From JACCXE01 sp963718605 (lineage in GTDB: Bacteria > Actinomycetota > Acidimicrobiia > Acidimicrobiales > JACCXE01), in the NCBI GenBank assembly GCA_963718605.1, contig OY970363.1, positions 2,418,001 through 2,482,000 on the forward strand: 64,000 nt of DNA, written 5' to 3'. Positions 17,413-25,531 of this stretch are shown here, piece after piece. The first letter of the stretch is position 1; each line of letters begins with the position of its first letter. Made by a program: the position numbers and the translations under genes. Below the pieces are notes generated by a model. The model was given only the letters and a program-made list of their open reading frames with translations. It had not been told where the DNA came from and made no database searches.

Positions 17413-17951
17413 AAGGACGTCGCGTCGCGCCCTGGATTGCGGGCGCGGTCGGTCTGGTTCTGATCGCCATCATTGCGATAGCCGCGACCTCGTCGCCGGC
17501 GACGGAACGCATCGCCGACAGCCCGTTGCTCGGCCGGGCCGCTCCGGTCGCCACAGGCGACGTCGTAAGCGGCCCGCCAGGGTCGCTGGAGGAACTGCGG
17601 GGCAAGTACGTGATCGTGAACTTCTTCGCGACGTGGTGCGTGCCGTGCCGGAAAGAACACCCCGAACTCGTGCAGTTCGCGGCCCGTCACGCCAAAGCCG
17701 CGGACGCGACGGTGCTGCAGGTCGTCTACGGCGACCGCGCCGCGACGGTGAAGTCATTCATCAACAAGAACGGCGGCGCGTGGACGGTGCTCGACGACCC
17801 CAAGGGCGCCATCGCCCTCGATTGGGGCGTGCGCGGCCTGCCCGAGAGCTACCTCGTGGATCCCGACGGGGTCGTGCAGGCGAAGATCACCGGCGGCGCC
17901 ACCGCGGACGGACTCGAGAACCTGCTCAAACGCGTGGAGCGCACCACGTGA
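17409..17951 (+). CDS. ccmG: Thiol-disulfide reductase CcmG/ResA-like
   Basis: The product is 180 residues. An N-terminal signal anchor (about residues 8-28) is followed by a thioredoxin fold with FFATWCVPCRKEHPEL (Cys77/Cys80). RGLPESYLVDPDG contains the cis-Pro segment. It keeps the apocytochrome CXXCH cysteines reduced, itself fed by CcdA. The start overlaps the ccmF stop (ATGA), and its stop overlaps the ccmH start (GTGA). Confidence 0.93.
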   Translation: MKGRRVAPWIAGAVGLVLIAIIAIAATSSPATERIADSPLLGRAAPVATGDVVSGPPGSLEELRGKYVIVNFFATWCVPCRKEHPELVQFAARHAKAADATVLQVVYGDRAATVKSFINKNGGAWTVLDDPKGAIALDWGVRGLPESYLVDPDGVVQAKITGGATADGLENLLKRVERTT

Positions 17952-18397
17952 ATCGCCGACGCGTCGCGTGGGTGGCGCTTGGCCTGGTCGTGGTGTTCGC
18001 GCTTGGCTATGCCGCGTTCGGAGGGGGGTCGTCGTCGGGCACTCCGGCAAAGCAGGCCGACACCATCTCGCGGGGCGTGCGGTGCCCGACGTGCCGTGGC
18101 CAGTCCGTCGCCGAGTCCGCCGCACCGGCCGCGCAGGCGATCCGCGCCGAGATCCGTCGGCGCGTCGACGCTGGTGAGTCGCGACGCGAGATCGAGTCGT
18201 ACCTCGAAGACCGTTACGGCAGCGACATCCTGTTGACCCCACCCAGCAGTGGTGTGGGCGGGCTCGTCTGGGTGGTCCCAATCGTGGTGGTTGTCGGCGC
18301 CGCGGCGGGGCTCGGCCTCGCCTTGCAGCGATGGTCGCGCCGGTCCCTCGCACATGCGACGGAGGCCGACCGGGCGCTGGTCGAGGAACGCCTGTGA
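17948..18397 (+). CDS. ccmH: Cytochrome c maturation protein CcmH
   Basis: The protein is 149 residues. A signal anchor precedes GVRCPTCRGQSVAES, which carries the RCxxC redox motif (Cys46/Cys49), and a C-terminal membrane helix (about 103-124) follows. EIRRRVDAGESRREIESYLEDRYG is the conserved three-helix part. It works with CcmF in thiol handling of apocytochrome. Both ends overlap neighbours by GTGA. Confidence 0.93.
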   Translation: MNRRRVAWVALGLVVVFALGYAAFGGGSSSGTPAKQADTISRGVRCPTCRGQSVAESAAPAAQAIRAEIRRRVDAGESRREIESYLEDRYGSDILLTPPSSGVGGLVWVVPIVVVVGAAAGLGLALQRWSRRSLAHATEADRALVEERL

Positions 18398-19143
18398 ACA
18401 CGATCGATCGCGAGGCGCTGGAGGCCGAACGCGACTTTCTGCTTCGATCGATCGCCGATCTCGACGCCGAACAGGCCGCCGGTGACCTCAGCGACGCCGA
18501 CCACTCCGCCCTGCGCGACGACTACGTCGCCCGCGCCGCCGCCGCCGTCCGCGCCCTCGATTCCCCCGAAGCACCCGAACTGGGCGTGCCTCATGCCGGA
18601 ATCCGGCACGAGGCACGCCCAGTTCGGGCGGTTGTCGGCCGGGGGAAGGGGGTCTTGATTGTCGCGGGGTGCTTGGCGGTGGCGTTGGTGGCGGGGATTG
18701 CGTTGGCGCGGTCGTCGGGGTCGCGGCCGGCGGGTGCGCCGTTGACCGGGTCGCTGCCGTCGTCGACGTCGGCCGAGCTCGAACAGGCTGCCGCGTTCAT
18801 CGGTGCGGGCAAAGCGGTCGACGCGGTGAAGCTCTACGACAAGATCTTGAAGCAAGACCCCAACCAGCCCGTCGCGCTGGCCTACCGCGGCTGGCTGGTG
18901 CGCCTCGCGGGTCTGAAGGACGAGGGGTTGGGCTACCTCGACCGCGCCGTTGCCGCCGATCCGTCCTATCCCGACGCGCACTTCTTCCGCGGAATGATGC
19001 TGTGGGAGGACAAGAAAGACCCGGCTGGTGCGGTGAGCGAGTTCCGTCTTTTCCTCGCGAATCGCCCACCCCAGGCGATGGTCGCGCTCGTCACTGACGC
19101 GCTGCGACGCGCCGCGGCCGAAGCCGGCATCCCGGTCGAATAA
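18394..19143 (+). CDS. ccmI: CcmI-like TPR protein with an internal palindromic element
   Basis: The product is 249 residues. The N-terminus (DREALEAERDFLLRSIADLDAEQAAGDLS) is a CcmI-type helical segment. A membrane helix lies at about residues 89-108. Two to three TPR-like helical pairs then follow (AAAFIGAGKAVDAVKLYDKIL, ALAYRGWLVRLAG, GYLDRAVAADPSYPDAHFF). It should present apocytochrome to the ligation complex. A 55-nt near-perfect hairpin (18574-18628) lies in frame just before the membrane helix and encodes about 18 extra residues. It is the last gene of the ccm operon. Confidence 0.85.
   Translation: MNTIDREALEAERDFLLRSIADLDAEQAAGDLSDADHSALRDDYVARAAAAVRALDSPEAPELGVPHAGIRHEARPVRAVVGRGKGVLIVAGCLAVALVAGIALARSSGSRPAGAPLTGSLPSSTSAELEQAAAFIGAGKAVDAVKLYDKILKQDPNQPVALAYRGWLVRLAGLKDEGLGYLDRAVAADPSYPDAHFFRGMMLWEDKKDPAGAVSEFRLFLANRPPQAMVALVTDALRRAAAEAGIPVE
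18574..18628. repeat. Palindromic element inside ccmI
   Basis: Perfect 19-bp arms CCCGAACTGGGCGTGCCTC (18574-18592) and its complement (18610-18628) enclose a second inner palindrome TGCCGGA/TCCGGCA. The inner 14 nt GGGCGTGCCTCATG recur, inverted, at 38572-38585. Confidence 0.8.
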
Positions 19144-19295
19144 AACCGGTCAGTCCAACTTTTTCTTTACCTGCGGTTCACGTCGGCGTACTTTTCCCGT
19201 CCAGGCGCATGTGGCTGGGGGGTCGCATCGTTTTGTACCCGGTATCTGCCGGTCGGGCCGAGGTGGGGGTGGTCCGGCCGGCGGGTCCAGGGCGC
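19144..19295. other. Convergent gap without recognised gene
   Basis: These 152 bp lie between the ccmI and cysteine desulfurase stops. The desulfurase end carries a small GGGCG/CGCCC hairpin (19297-19311). I see no ORF or known RNA in the rest. Confidence 0.5.
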
Positions 19296-20411
19296 TTATC
19301 GCCCGAGGGCCCTGAGTTTCCCGACGACTCCGCTGAAGGCCGCGGTGAATGCGTTGATGTCGTCGATCGTGGTCGACCAACCCACGCTGAGGCGCAGGCT
19401 GCGTTGCGCGTCGACGCCCATCGCTTCCAGGACAGGCGAGGGTTCCAGGGCTTCGGAGGAGCACGCGCTGCCCGAGTGCGCGGCGATGCCGGCCTGGTCC
19501 AGGCCCAGCAACACGGCCTCGGACTCGACGCCCTCGACGCCAACACACACGATGTGCGGGACGCGCTCTACGGGGTCGCCGTAGGCCACGACGTCGTCGA
19601 CCGCGATCGCCTCGGTGAGCAGCGCTTCGGTTTGGCGGCGCGCGATCGCGTTCTCGGTGTCCAGCATGCCCGCGATCTCGCCGCACGCCGCCCCGAACCC
19701 GATCGCCGCGGCGACGTTCTCGAGCCCGGCCCGGCGCGCCCGCTCTTGGTCGCCGCCGACCAGCAACGGATCAAGCCGTAGCCCGCGCCGCACGAGCAAG
19801 GCGCCGGCCCCGATGGGCCCGCCCAACTTCGGCGCGCTGATCGACATCAGGTCGATGCCGGACTCGCCGAACAGGATCGGTTCGTGACCTGCGGCGGCGG
19901 CCGCGTCGACGTGCACGAGCGCACCGGCCGCGTGCGCGAGTTCGACCACGGCCTCGACCGGTTGCGCGGTACCCACCTCGTGGTTCGCCCATTGGCAGTG
20001 GACGAGCGCGACCTCGCCGACCGTCGCGTCGCGCACCGCGTCGACGTCGATGCGACCCAACCCGTCCACGCGGGGCACGCGCACCTCGCCGCGGCGCGCT
20101 GACGCGTCGCGCACAGCCGAATGTTCAACCGCCGCCGCAACAAACGCGCCGGCGGGCGTGCGCCGCGCCGCGCCGAAGCACGCCGCATTGATCGCTTCGG
20201 TGGCGCCGCTGGTGAACACCACCTCGCGCGGCCGCGCGCCAAACAGTGAGGCGACCTGCTCGCGCGCTTCTTCGAGCGCGGCGCGCACCATGCGGCCCTC
20301 GGTGTGGACGCGGCCGGGGTCCCCGGTGATGTCGAGCCATTCGAGCAGCGCGGCGCGGGCGGCGGGCCGCAACGGAGAGACGGACGCGTGGTCGAGGTAG
20401 GCGCGCGTCAC
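19296..20411 (-). CDS. Cysteine desulfurase (NifS/IscS-like)
   Basis: This class V PLP aminotransferase-fold protein of 371 residues should release sulfur from cysteine for Fe-S clusters or thio-modification. The cofactor Lys is Lys195 in SISAPKLGGPIGAGAL. The usual His before this Lys (SxHK) is Pro here. The sulfur-accepting Cys317 lies in HSGSACSSEALEPS. An N-terminal YLDHASVSPLRP and TSGATEAINAA are standard. It follows the SufR-like regulator by 10 nt on the same strand, so Fe-S supply is the likely role. Confidence 0.88.
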   Translation of the reverse strand: MTRAYLDHASVSPLRPAARAALLEWLDITGDPGRVHTEGRMVRAALEEAREQVASLFGARPREVVFTSGATEAINAACFGAARRTPAGAFVAAAVEHSAVRDASARRGEVRVPRVDGLGRIDVDAVRDATVGEVALVHCQWANHEVGTAQPVEAVVELAHAAGALVHVDAAAAAGHEPILFGESGIDLMSISAPKLGGPIGAGALLVRRGLRLDPLLVGGDQERARRAGLENVAAAIGFGAACGEIAGMLDTENAIARRQTEALLTEAIAVDDVVAYGDPVERVPHIVCVGVEGVESEAVLLGLDQAGIAAHSGSACSSEALEPSPVLEAMGVDAQRSLRLSVGWSTTIDDINAFTAAFSGVVGKLRALGR

Positions 20412-20421
20412 GCGGGGCTCG

Positions 20422-21150
20422 TTACGAAAGCGAGGTGACGCAACTCGTGCCGCCCATTGCGCGCGAGCTTTCGGTGACCGGCATGGTCTCGCCGTAGAGC
20501 CCGGCCAGCATCCCGCGCACCATGCCGCGGTCGACCGCGCACATCACCGGGTGGTCGTGGGCCGCGGCGCCGAACGGGCACTGGTCCGAGATGATCGCCA
20601 GCGACGTGCCGCGCGCTTCGGCGTGGGCCGCGAACCCGTGCGCGGTGAGCGCGTCGGCCACCGCGGCGAGCGCCGATTTGAACGACCGGTGTACTTCACC
20701 GGGTGACATTCGCTCGGCGAGCGACCGGCCGTAGTCCTCACCGACGGACTCGGCGATCTTCTCGGCCTTGGCCGGCGGCAACTCGGCGAGCGCGCGCCCG
20801 AGCAACGTGGTGAGCAGATCGTCTCGACGGCCCGGTAGGTCGAGCGGCTCGACCACCGTTGACGCCTTGTAGTGCTTGGAGGGGCGACCGGCGCCGGCCT
20901 GCGGGTTGCGACCGACCGTGACCTCGAGGTATCCGCCGGCCGCGAGCTTGTCGAGGTGGTGGCGGGCGACGTTGGAGTGCAATGCGAACTGCTCGGCTAC
21001 CGCGGTAGCTGTGACCCCGTCCTCGGCGTCGCGGGCGAAGAGGTAGATATCGCGCCGGGTCGGGTCTCCGAACGCCGACGTGACGGCCGAGACCGCGGCG
21101 GCAAACTCGTCGTCGCCCATGACACGCCGAGTAGGAGCGTCCGTAGGCAC
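20422..21150 (-). CDS. SufR-like iron-sulfur regulator
   Basis: The protein is 242 residues with an N-terminal winged helix-turn-helix (FGDPTRRDIYLFA ... HSNVARHHLDKLAAGGYLEV). The C-terminal region carries Cys191 (DQCPFG), Cys204 (HPVMCAVDRGMVRGML) and Cys237, the kind of arrangement used by SufR proteins to hold a 4Fe-4S cluster. It should sense cluster status and control the adjacent desulfurase and mrp. GTG 21150 is chosen because a TAGAAT -10 box lies 6 nt upstream. An inverted repeat covers that box (21153-21165). Confidence 0.85.
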   Translation of the reverse strand: MPTDAPTRRVMGDDEFAAAVSAVTSAFGDPTRRDIYLFARDAEDGVTATAVAEQFALHSNVARHHLDKLAAGGYLEVTVGRNPQAGAGRPSKHYKASTVVEPLDLPGRRDDLLTTLLGRALAELPPAKAEKIAESVGEDYGRSLAERMSPGEVHRSFKSALAAVADALTAHGFAAHAEARGTSLAIISDQCPFGAAAHDHPVMCAVDRGMVRGMLAGLYGETMPVTESSRAMGGTSCVTSLS

Positions 21151-21152
21151 CC

Positions 21153-21165
21153 AGGTATTCTACCT
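21153..21165. promoter_or_regulatory. Inverted repeat over divergent -10 boxes (candidate SufR-like operator)
   Basis: The site reads AGGTA-TTC-TACCT. The minus strand holds TAGAAT (21162-21157), 6 nt before GTG 21150. The plus strand holds TATTCT (21156-21161) toward mrp. Binding would block both promoters. Confidence 0.65.
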
Positions 21166-21208
21166 ATCGCCGTAGTGGAAATCCCCGACAGGTCGTGCGA
21201 AGAGAGCC

Positions 21209-22351
21209 ATGCCAGTAACCGCAGAGCAAATCACCGAAGCGCTACGTCCCGTCGAGGACCCCGAACTGCGCCGCAGCGTCGTGGACTTGGGCATGGTCAA
21301 GGACATCGCGATCAACGGTGACGCCGTGTCGGTCACGATCGCCCTCACGGTGGCCGGCTGTCCGCTGCGGGCCGAACTCACCACCCGCGTAGGCGACGCC
21401 GTGCGCGGCCTCGGTGTGACCGACGTAGCCGTCGAGTTCACGGTGATGACCGACGAAGAGCGCGGCAAGGTCACCGAGATCATGGGTGGCGCCGGTCACG
21501 GCAACCACGCCGGCCACTCCCACGGCAACGCCGGTCAACAGGCTCCGCCCAAGCCGATGCCGTTCCGCGAAGGCAGCAAGACGCGCATAATCGGTGTGAA
21601 CTCCGGCAAGGGTGGCGTGGGCAAGAGCTCTGTCACCGTGAACCTGGCGATCGCGCTCCAGCAACTCGGCCACGACGTCGCTGTCCTCGACGCCGACATC
21701 TATGGCTTCTCGATTCCCGCCATGCTCGGCGTCGAGCACGCCCCGACCGTGCTGGACAACATGATGGTGCCGCCCACGGCCAACGGCATCCGGTGCATCT
21801 CGATGGGCTTCTTCATCGAAGAAGACGAAGCCGTGATCTGGCGCGGCCCGATGCTGCACAAGGCACTCGAGCAATTTCTCACCGACGTGTTCTGGGACGA
21901 GCCCGACTTCCTCGTGGTCGACATGCCGCCGGGCACCGGCGACGTCGCCCTCTCCATTTCCCAGTACCTGCCGCGCGCCGAGATCTATGTGGTGACTACG
22001 CCTCAGCCGGCGGCCCAACGCGTGGCACAGCGCACCGCGGCCATGGCCAAGAAACTCAACCTCCCCGTGCGCGGCGTCATCGAAAACATGTCCTGGTTCA
22101 CCGGTGACGACGGCAAGCGCTACGAGTTGTTCGGCGAGGGCGGCGGTCAGCTGCTCGCCGACGACATCGGCGCCCCGCTACTGGCCCAGATCCCGCTTGT
22201 GCCCGAACTGCGCGCCGGCGGCGACGACGGCACACCCATCACGGTGACCGACCCGGACGCCGAGGCGAGCCTCGCGTTCCGCAAGTTGGCGGAAACCATC
22301 GTGGGCCTCGGCGCCGCTCGCGTCTTCCGCAGCGAGTTAAAGCTGAGCTAG
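21209..22351 (+). CDS. mrp: Mrp/ApbC-type iron-sulfur carrier ATPase
   Basis: The product is 380 residues. An N-terminal MIP18/DUF59 domain (about 1-85) is joined by a His-rich linker (residues 93-108, with five His) to a deviant Walker A P-loop ATPase with GKGGVGKSS (133-141), DADIYGFSIP and DMPPGTGDV. It is expected to assemble or transfer Fe-S clusters. The CxxC pair found near the IENMS motif in many Mrp proteins is absent (IENMSWFTGDDGKRYELFG). It is divergent from the SufR-like gene, which supports an Fe-S role. Confidence 0.92.
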   Translation: MPVTAEQITEALRPVEDPELRRSVVDLGMVKDIAINGDAVSVTIALTVAGCPLRAELTTRVGDAVRGLGVTDVAVEFTVMTDEERGKVTEIMGGAGHGNHAGHSHGNAGQQAPPKPMPFREGSKTRIIGVNSGKGGVGKSSVTVNLAIALQQLGHDVAVLDADIYGFSIPAMLGVEHAPTVLDNMMVPPTANGIRCISMGFFIEEDEAVIWRGPMLHKALEQFLTDVFWDEPDFLVVDMPPGTGDVALSISQYLPRAEIYVVTTPQPAAQRVAQRTAAMAKKLNLPVRGVIENMSWFTGDDGKRYELFGEGGGQLLADDIGAPLLAQIPLVPELRAGGDDGTPITVTDPDAEASLAFRKLAETIVGLGAARVFRSELKLS

Positions 22352-22354
22352 AGG

Positions 22355-23404
22355 TCAGACACCCCGCGGGAGTTTGGCGGGGTCCCACCCCAGGTGTTCG
22401 ACGGCGAGCGCCAGCGCGTAGCGGTCGGTCATACCGCTGATGTGGTGGACGGCCGCAGCGACAATCCCGTCTTCTGAGGACACGCTGGTGTCGATGCCGA
22501 GCAAACCGGGTCGTGCGATGAACCAGTCGGTCAACGCGCGCAGCAGTTCGACCACACGGTCGGCTTGATCGATCGAGTCAGGTCGTAGGTAGATCCGTTC
22601 GAAGTTGAAGGCGCGGAAGGCGGACAGCGCCTCGGCCTCGGTGGTGCCCATGCCGATCACGCCGTGCGCCTCGATCGTGCCGAGCACGGACGTGATGAAC
22701 GCGTCGAGCTGCTTGGACCTGCGGGGGCCCACCACGTCGGCCACCTCCGCCGGAAGGTCGGACGCACGCACGATGCCGGCGCGGACCGCGTCCTCGAAGT
22801 CGTGACAGACGTACGCGATGCGATCGGCCCATGCGACCACTTCGCCTTCAGGGGTCATCGGGGCGGGCCGGTTCCACGAGTGATTGCGCACCGCGTCGAG
22901 GGTTTCCACGCAGAGATTCAGAGGATCCAAGACGACGTCGGCGCCGTAGACCGCGTGGTGATACCCGCTCGGCACATACGGCGACAGCGCCTCTTCCGAC
23001 GCGTGGCCGGCCGGACCGTGGCCGCAGTCATGCCCGAGCGCGGCCGCTTCCGTGAGCGCCACGTTCAGACCCGCCGGGCGCGCGATGCCAACTGCGACCT
23101 GCGCGACTTCGATCGCATGCGTGAGCCGATTGCGCAGGTGATCGTCATCCGGGGCGATGTACACCTGGCACTTACCCGCGAGGCGCCGGAACGGGCTGCT
23201 GTGCTTGATCCGATCGAGGTCGCGCTCGAAACACGTACGGAACCGGTCGGCCTCTTCGAAGACTTTGCGCCGGCCGCCACCGAGCGCCCGCGTGGCGAAC
23301 GGGGCCAGGGCCACGGCTTCGACGGCCTCACGCGCGCCGCGTTCGACCAGCGGTTGGGCGCCGTCGGCCACCTGGATCGGCGCGTGCGCATGTTCGAAAC
23401 TCAC
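22355..23404 (-). CDS. dGTPase-like HD-domain triphosphohydrolase
   Basis: This HD-superfamily enzyme is about 349 residues. RDLDRIKHSSPFRRLAGKCQVY is the family N-terminal block. HDCGHGPAGHASEEAL carries the metal-binding HD pair, and RNHSWNRP and ADRIAYVCHDFEDA complete it. It likely hydrolyses dGTP or other dNTPs to nucleoside and tripolyphosphate. GTG 23404 is preferred because CATACT lies 7 nt upstream. ATG 23434 and 23449 are longer options. It is divergent from lgt. Confidence 0.88.
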   Translation of the reverse strand: MSFEHAHAPIQVADGAQPLVERGAREAVEAVALAPFATRALGGGRRKVFEEADRFRTCFERDLDRIKHSSPFRRLAGKCQVYIAPDDDHLRNRLTHAIEVAQVAVGIARPAGLNVALTEAAALGHDCGHGPAGHASEEALSPYVPSGYHHAVYGADVVLDPLNLCVETLDAVRNHSWNRPAPMTPEGEVVAWADRIAYVCHDFEDAVRAGIVRASDLPAEVADVVGPRRSKQLDAFITSVLGTIEAHGVIGMGTTEAEALSAFRAFNFERIYLRPDSIDQADRVVELLRALTDWFIARPGLLGIDTSVSSEDGIVAAAVHHISGMTDRYALALAVEHLGWDPAKLPRGV

Positions 23405-23411
23405 GCCGCTG

Positions 23412-23417
23412 AGTATG
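23412..23417 (-). promoter_or_regulatory. -10 box CATACT for the dGTPase-like gene
   Basis: On the minus strand CATACT ends 7 nt before GTG 23404 and favours that start over the upstream ATGs. Confidence 0.4.
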
Positions 23418-23468
23418 CAGGACGCCTGTGACATCGGTTCTGCGGGCACCAGGAACTAAACACTGACC

Positions 23469-24329
23469 GTGCTTTCCGCGCTCTCGTACCACCCGCTGGT
23501 CCACATCGACCTCGGGCCGTTCAGCATTTCGCCGCACGGCATGGGCATCGCGATCGGCTTCCTCCTGGGCGCCCGCGTCATGCTTCCCGCGGCCGAGAAG
23601 CGGGGCATCACCGCGGACGACGTGAGCGCGATGTTGGTGCGCGCCGCCATCGGCGCCATCGTCGGCGCCCGCCTCGCCTACGTCCTCAACCATCCCGGCG
23701 ACTACCTCGACGCACCGCTCGAGATCTTCAAGATTTGGCACGGCGGTATCTCGCTGCTGGGCGGCTTCGCCGGCGCGATCGCGTGGGCGCTACCCGAGAT
23801 GCGAAAGCGGCGCCTGTCCTTCTGGCAGGTGATGGACGCCGCCGCGCCAGGCATGGCCGTGGGCGTGATCATCGGTCGCATCGGGGACCTCATCGTCGCC
23901 GACCACCTCGGCAAAGCCACCGACTTCTTCCTCGGCTACAAGTGCCCGCCGTCAGACGTGCAAACCGCGGTGCCGTGCATCGCCGGCCCCGGCCACCTCG
24001 TGCATCAGCCCGCGCTCTACGACTTCATCCTCACGATCATCGTGCTGGTTTTGCTCGTGCAACTGCGTAAGCGCGCGCACTACGACGGCTTCCTCATTCT
24101 CGTGTTCGGCTTCTTCTACGGCCTGAACCGTTTCATCGAGGACTGGTTCCGCGTCGACGTCACCCACGGTCTGGGTCTCACCGGTAGCCAGTGGACGGCC
24201 CTCGTCACCATGGTCGTGTGCGGGGCGTGGCTGATCTTCGGGAAACGCACGCCCGGTTGGGGTCGATGGAATGCGGATGTGGTGCCCCCGCCTACGCTTG
24301 AGAGTTCGCAACCCGAAGTGGAGGAGTAG
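23469..24329 (+). CDS. lgt: Prolipoprotein diacylglyceryl transferase
   Basis: Lgt attaches diacylglycerol to the lipobox Cys of lipoproteins such as the one at 4298. The 286-residue protein has seven hydrophobic helices. SPHGMGIAIGF, FKIWHGGISLLGGFAGA and the signature-like GVIIGRIGDLIVADHLGK match the family. The usual Asn of the GRxGN motif is Asp here. DGFLILVFGFFYGLNRFIEDWFR is the C-terminal signature. GTG 23469 is the start. It is followed by the DUF3107 gene after 5 nt. Confidence 0.93.
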   Translation: MLSALSYHPLVHIDLGPFSISPHGMGIAIGFLLGARVMLPAAEKRGITADDVSAMLVRAAIGAIVGARLAYVLNHPGDYLDAPLEIFKIWHGGISLLGGFAGAIAWALPEMRKRRLSFWQVMDAAAPGMAVGVIIGRIGDLIVADHLGKATDFFLGYKCPPSDVQTAVPCIAGPGHLVHQPALYDFILTIIVLVLLVQLRKRAHYDGFLILVFGFFYGLNRFIEDWFRVDVTHGLGLTGSQWTALVTMVVCGAWLIFGKRTPGWGRWNADVVPPPTLESSQPEVEE

Positions 24330-24334
24330 GCCTC

Positions 24335-24568
24335 GTGGACGTTCGCATTGGTGTGACCTATACCGGCAAGGAACTCGAGGTCGAACTGCCCGACGACAGC
24401 GACCGCGACGCGATCGCGAAGCAGATCGACGCCGCCGTGGCGGGCGACAGCCCCGTGCTGTGGCTTACCGACCGTCGGGGCAAAACCGTCGGCGTGCCCT
24501 CGGAGAAGATTGCCTACGTCGAGTTGGGGCGCGCCGCGTCCGACCGCAAAGTGGGATTCGGCGCCTAA
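24335..24568 (+). CDS. DUF3107 family protein
   Basis: The protein is 77 residues. DVRIGVTYTGKELEVELPDD, LWLTDRRGKTVGVPSEKIAYVELG and the short charged tail match the small conserved actinobacterial DUF3107 proteins, whose function is not known. A GGAGGAG Shine-Dalgarno lies upstream of GTG 24335. It is in an operon with lgt upstream and the two ArsA-like ATPases downstream. Confidence 0.85.
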   Translation: MDVRIGVTYTGKELEVELPDDSDRDAIAKQIDAAVAGDSPVLWLTDRRGKTVGVPSEKIAYVELGRAASDRKVGFGA

Positions 24569-24574
24569 ATAGTC

Positions 24575-25531
24575 ATGGACGCCCCCGCCGATCTCCTTGA
24601 TCGGCGGCTACTGATTGTCACCGGCAAGGGCGGGGTCGGGAAGACGACAGCCGCCGCCGCGCTGGCCCAACTCGCCGCTGATCGCGGCAAGCGCACACTG
24701 GTGTGCGAACTCGACGCCAAGGGCAATCTGTCCTCCTTCCTCGAATGCGGGCAGACGAAGTTCGAGCCGCGCGAGGTCGGGCCGAATCTCTTCGCGATGT
24801 CAATGGACAGCGAAGAGTCGCTCAAGGAGTACCTGAGCATTCAGCTACGGCTGCCGCTGCTGGTGCGCATCGGCCCGCTGAACCGCATCTTCGAATACGT
24901 CGCGACGGCGGCGCCCGGCGTCCGCGAAATCCTCACCATCGGCAAGATGGCGTGGGAGGTGCGCGAGCGGCACTGGGACTTGATCGTGGTGGATGCCGTC
25001 GCGTCCGGCCACATCGTCGGCTTGCTCGCGGCCCCGCAGTCGATCAACGAGTTGGTGTCGGTTGGGCTGATCCGCCAACAGACCGACTGGATGGTCGAAC
25101 TGCTCGGCGACCCCGCGGTCACAGGTCTGGTGATCACCGCGACCCCCGAAGAAATGCCGGTGAACGAAACGATCGAACTGTCGGCTCGCCTGAAGGCGGA
25201 GACGAACGTCGATCTTGCCGCGGTTGTGGTGAACCGGGTCTTGCCGGAGTTGTTCGGCCGTCGCGAAGAGGGACTGTTCGACGATCTCAACTCGGACGAC
25301 CGGCGCCAAGCCGTCGCCAACGAGCTGGGTGGCGACGCCGACAGCCTGTTCCAGGCCGCGTCGCTCGCGGTCGCGCTGCGTCGCAGCAGCGCCGAGCACC
25401 TCGAACGCCTGCGCCATGAACTGCCCAAGGCGATCCCGATGCTCTACGTGCCCTACCTGTTCCTGCGCAGCCACGGCATGCGCGCCACGTGCCAAGTCGC
25501 GGCGGCGCTGTCCGCGGAGCTGGGGTACTGA
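24575..25531 (+). CDS. ArsA/GET3-like ATPase, first subunit
   Basis: The product is 318 residues with a deviant Walker A VTGKGGVGKTTAAAAL (about residues 15-30) and the switch segment VCELDAKGNL. The usual DTAPTGH-like switch II reads VVDAVASGHIVGLL. It resembles the first of the paired actinobacterial anion-transport-type ATPases (Rv3679-like, BagA). No metal-binding Cys are seen, so arsenite transport is unlikely. The stop overlaps the next start (TGATG), pointing to a heterodimer. Confidence 0.85.
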   Translation: MDAPADLLDRRLLIVTGKGGVGKTTAAAALAQLAADRGKRTLVCELDAKGNLSSFLECGQTKFEPREVGPNLFAMSMDSEESLKEYLSIQLRLPLLVRIGPLNRIFEYVATAAPGVREILTIGKMAWEVRERHWDLIVVDAVASGHIVGLLAAPQSINELVSVGLIRQQTDWMVELLGDPAVTGLVITATPEEMPVNETIELSARLKAETNVDLAAVVVNRVLPELFGRREEGLFDDLNSDDRRQAVANELGGDADSLFQAASLAVALRRSSAEHLERLRHELPKAIPMLYVPYLFLRSHGMRATCQVAAALSAELGY

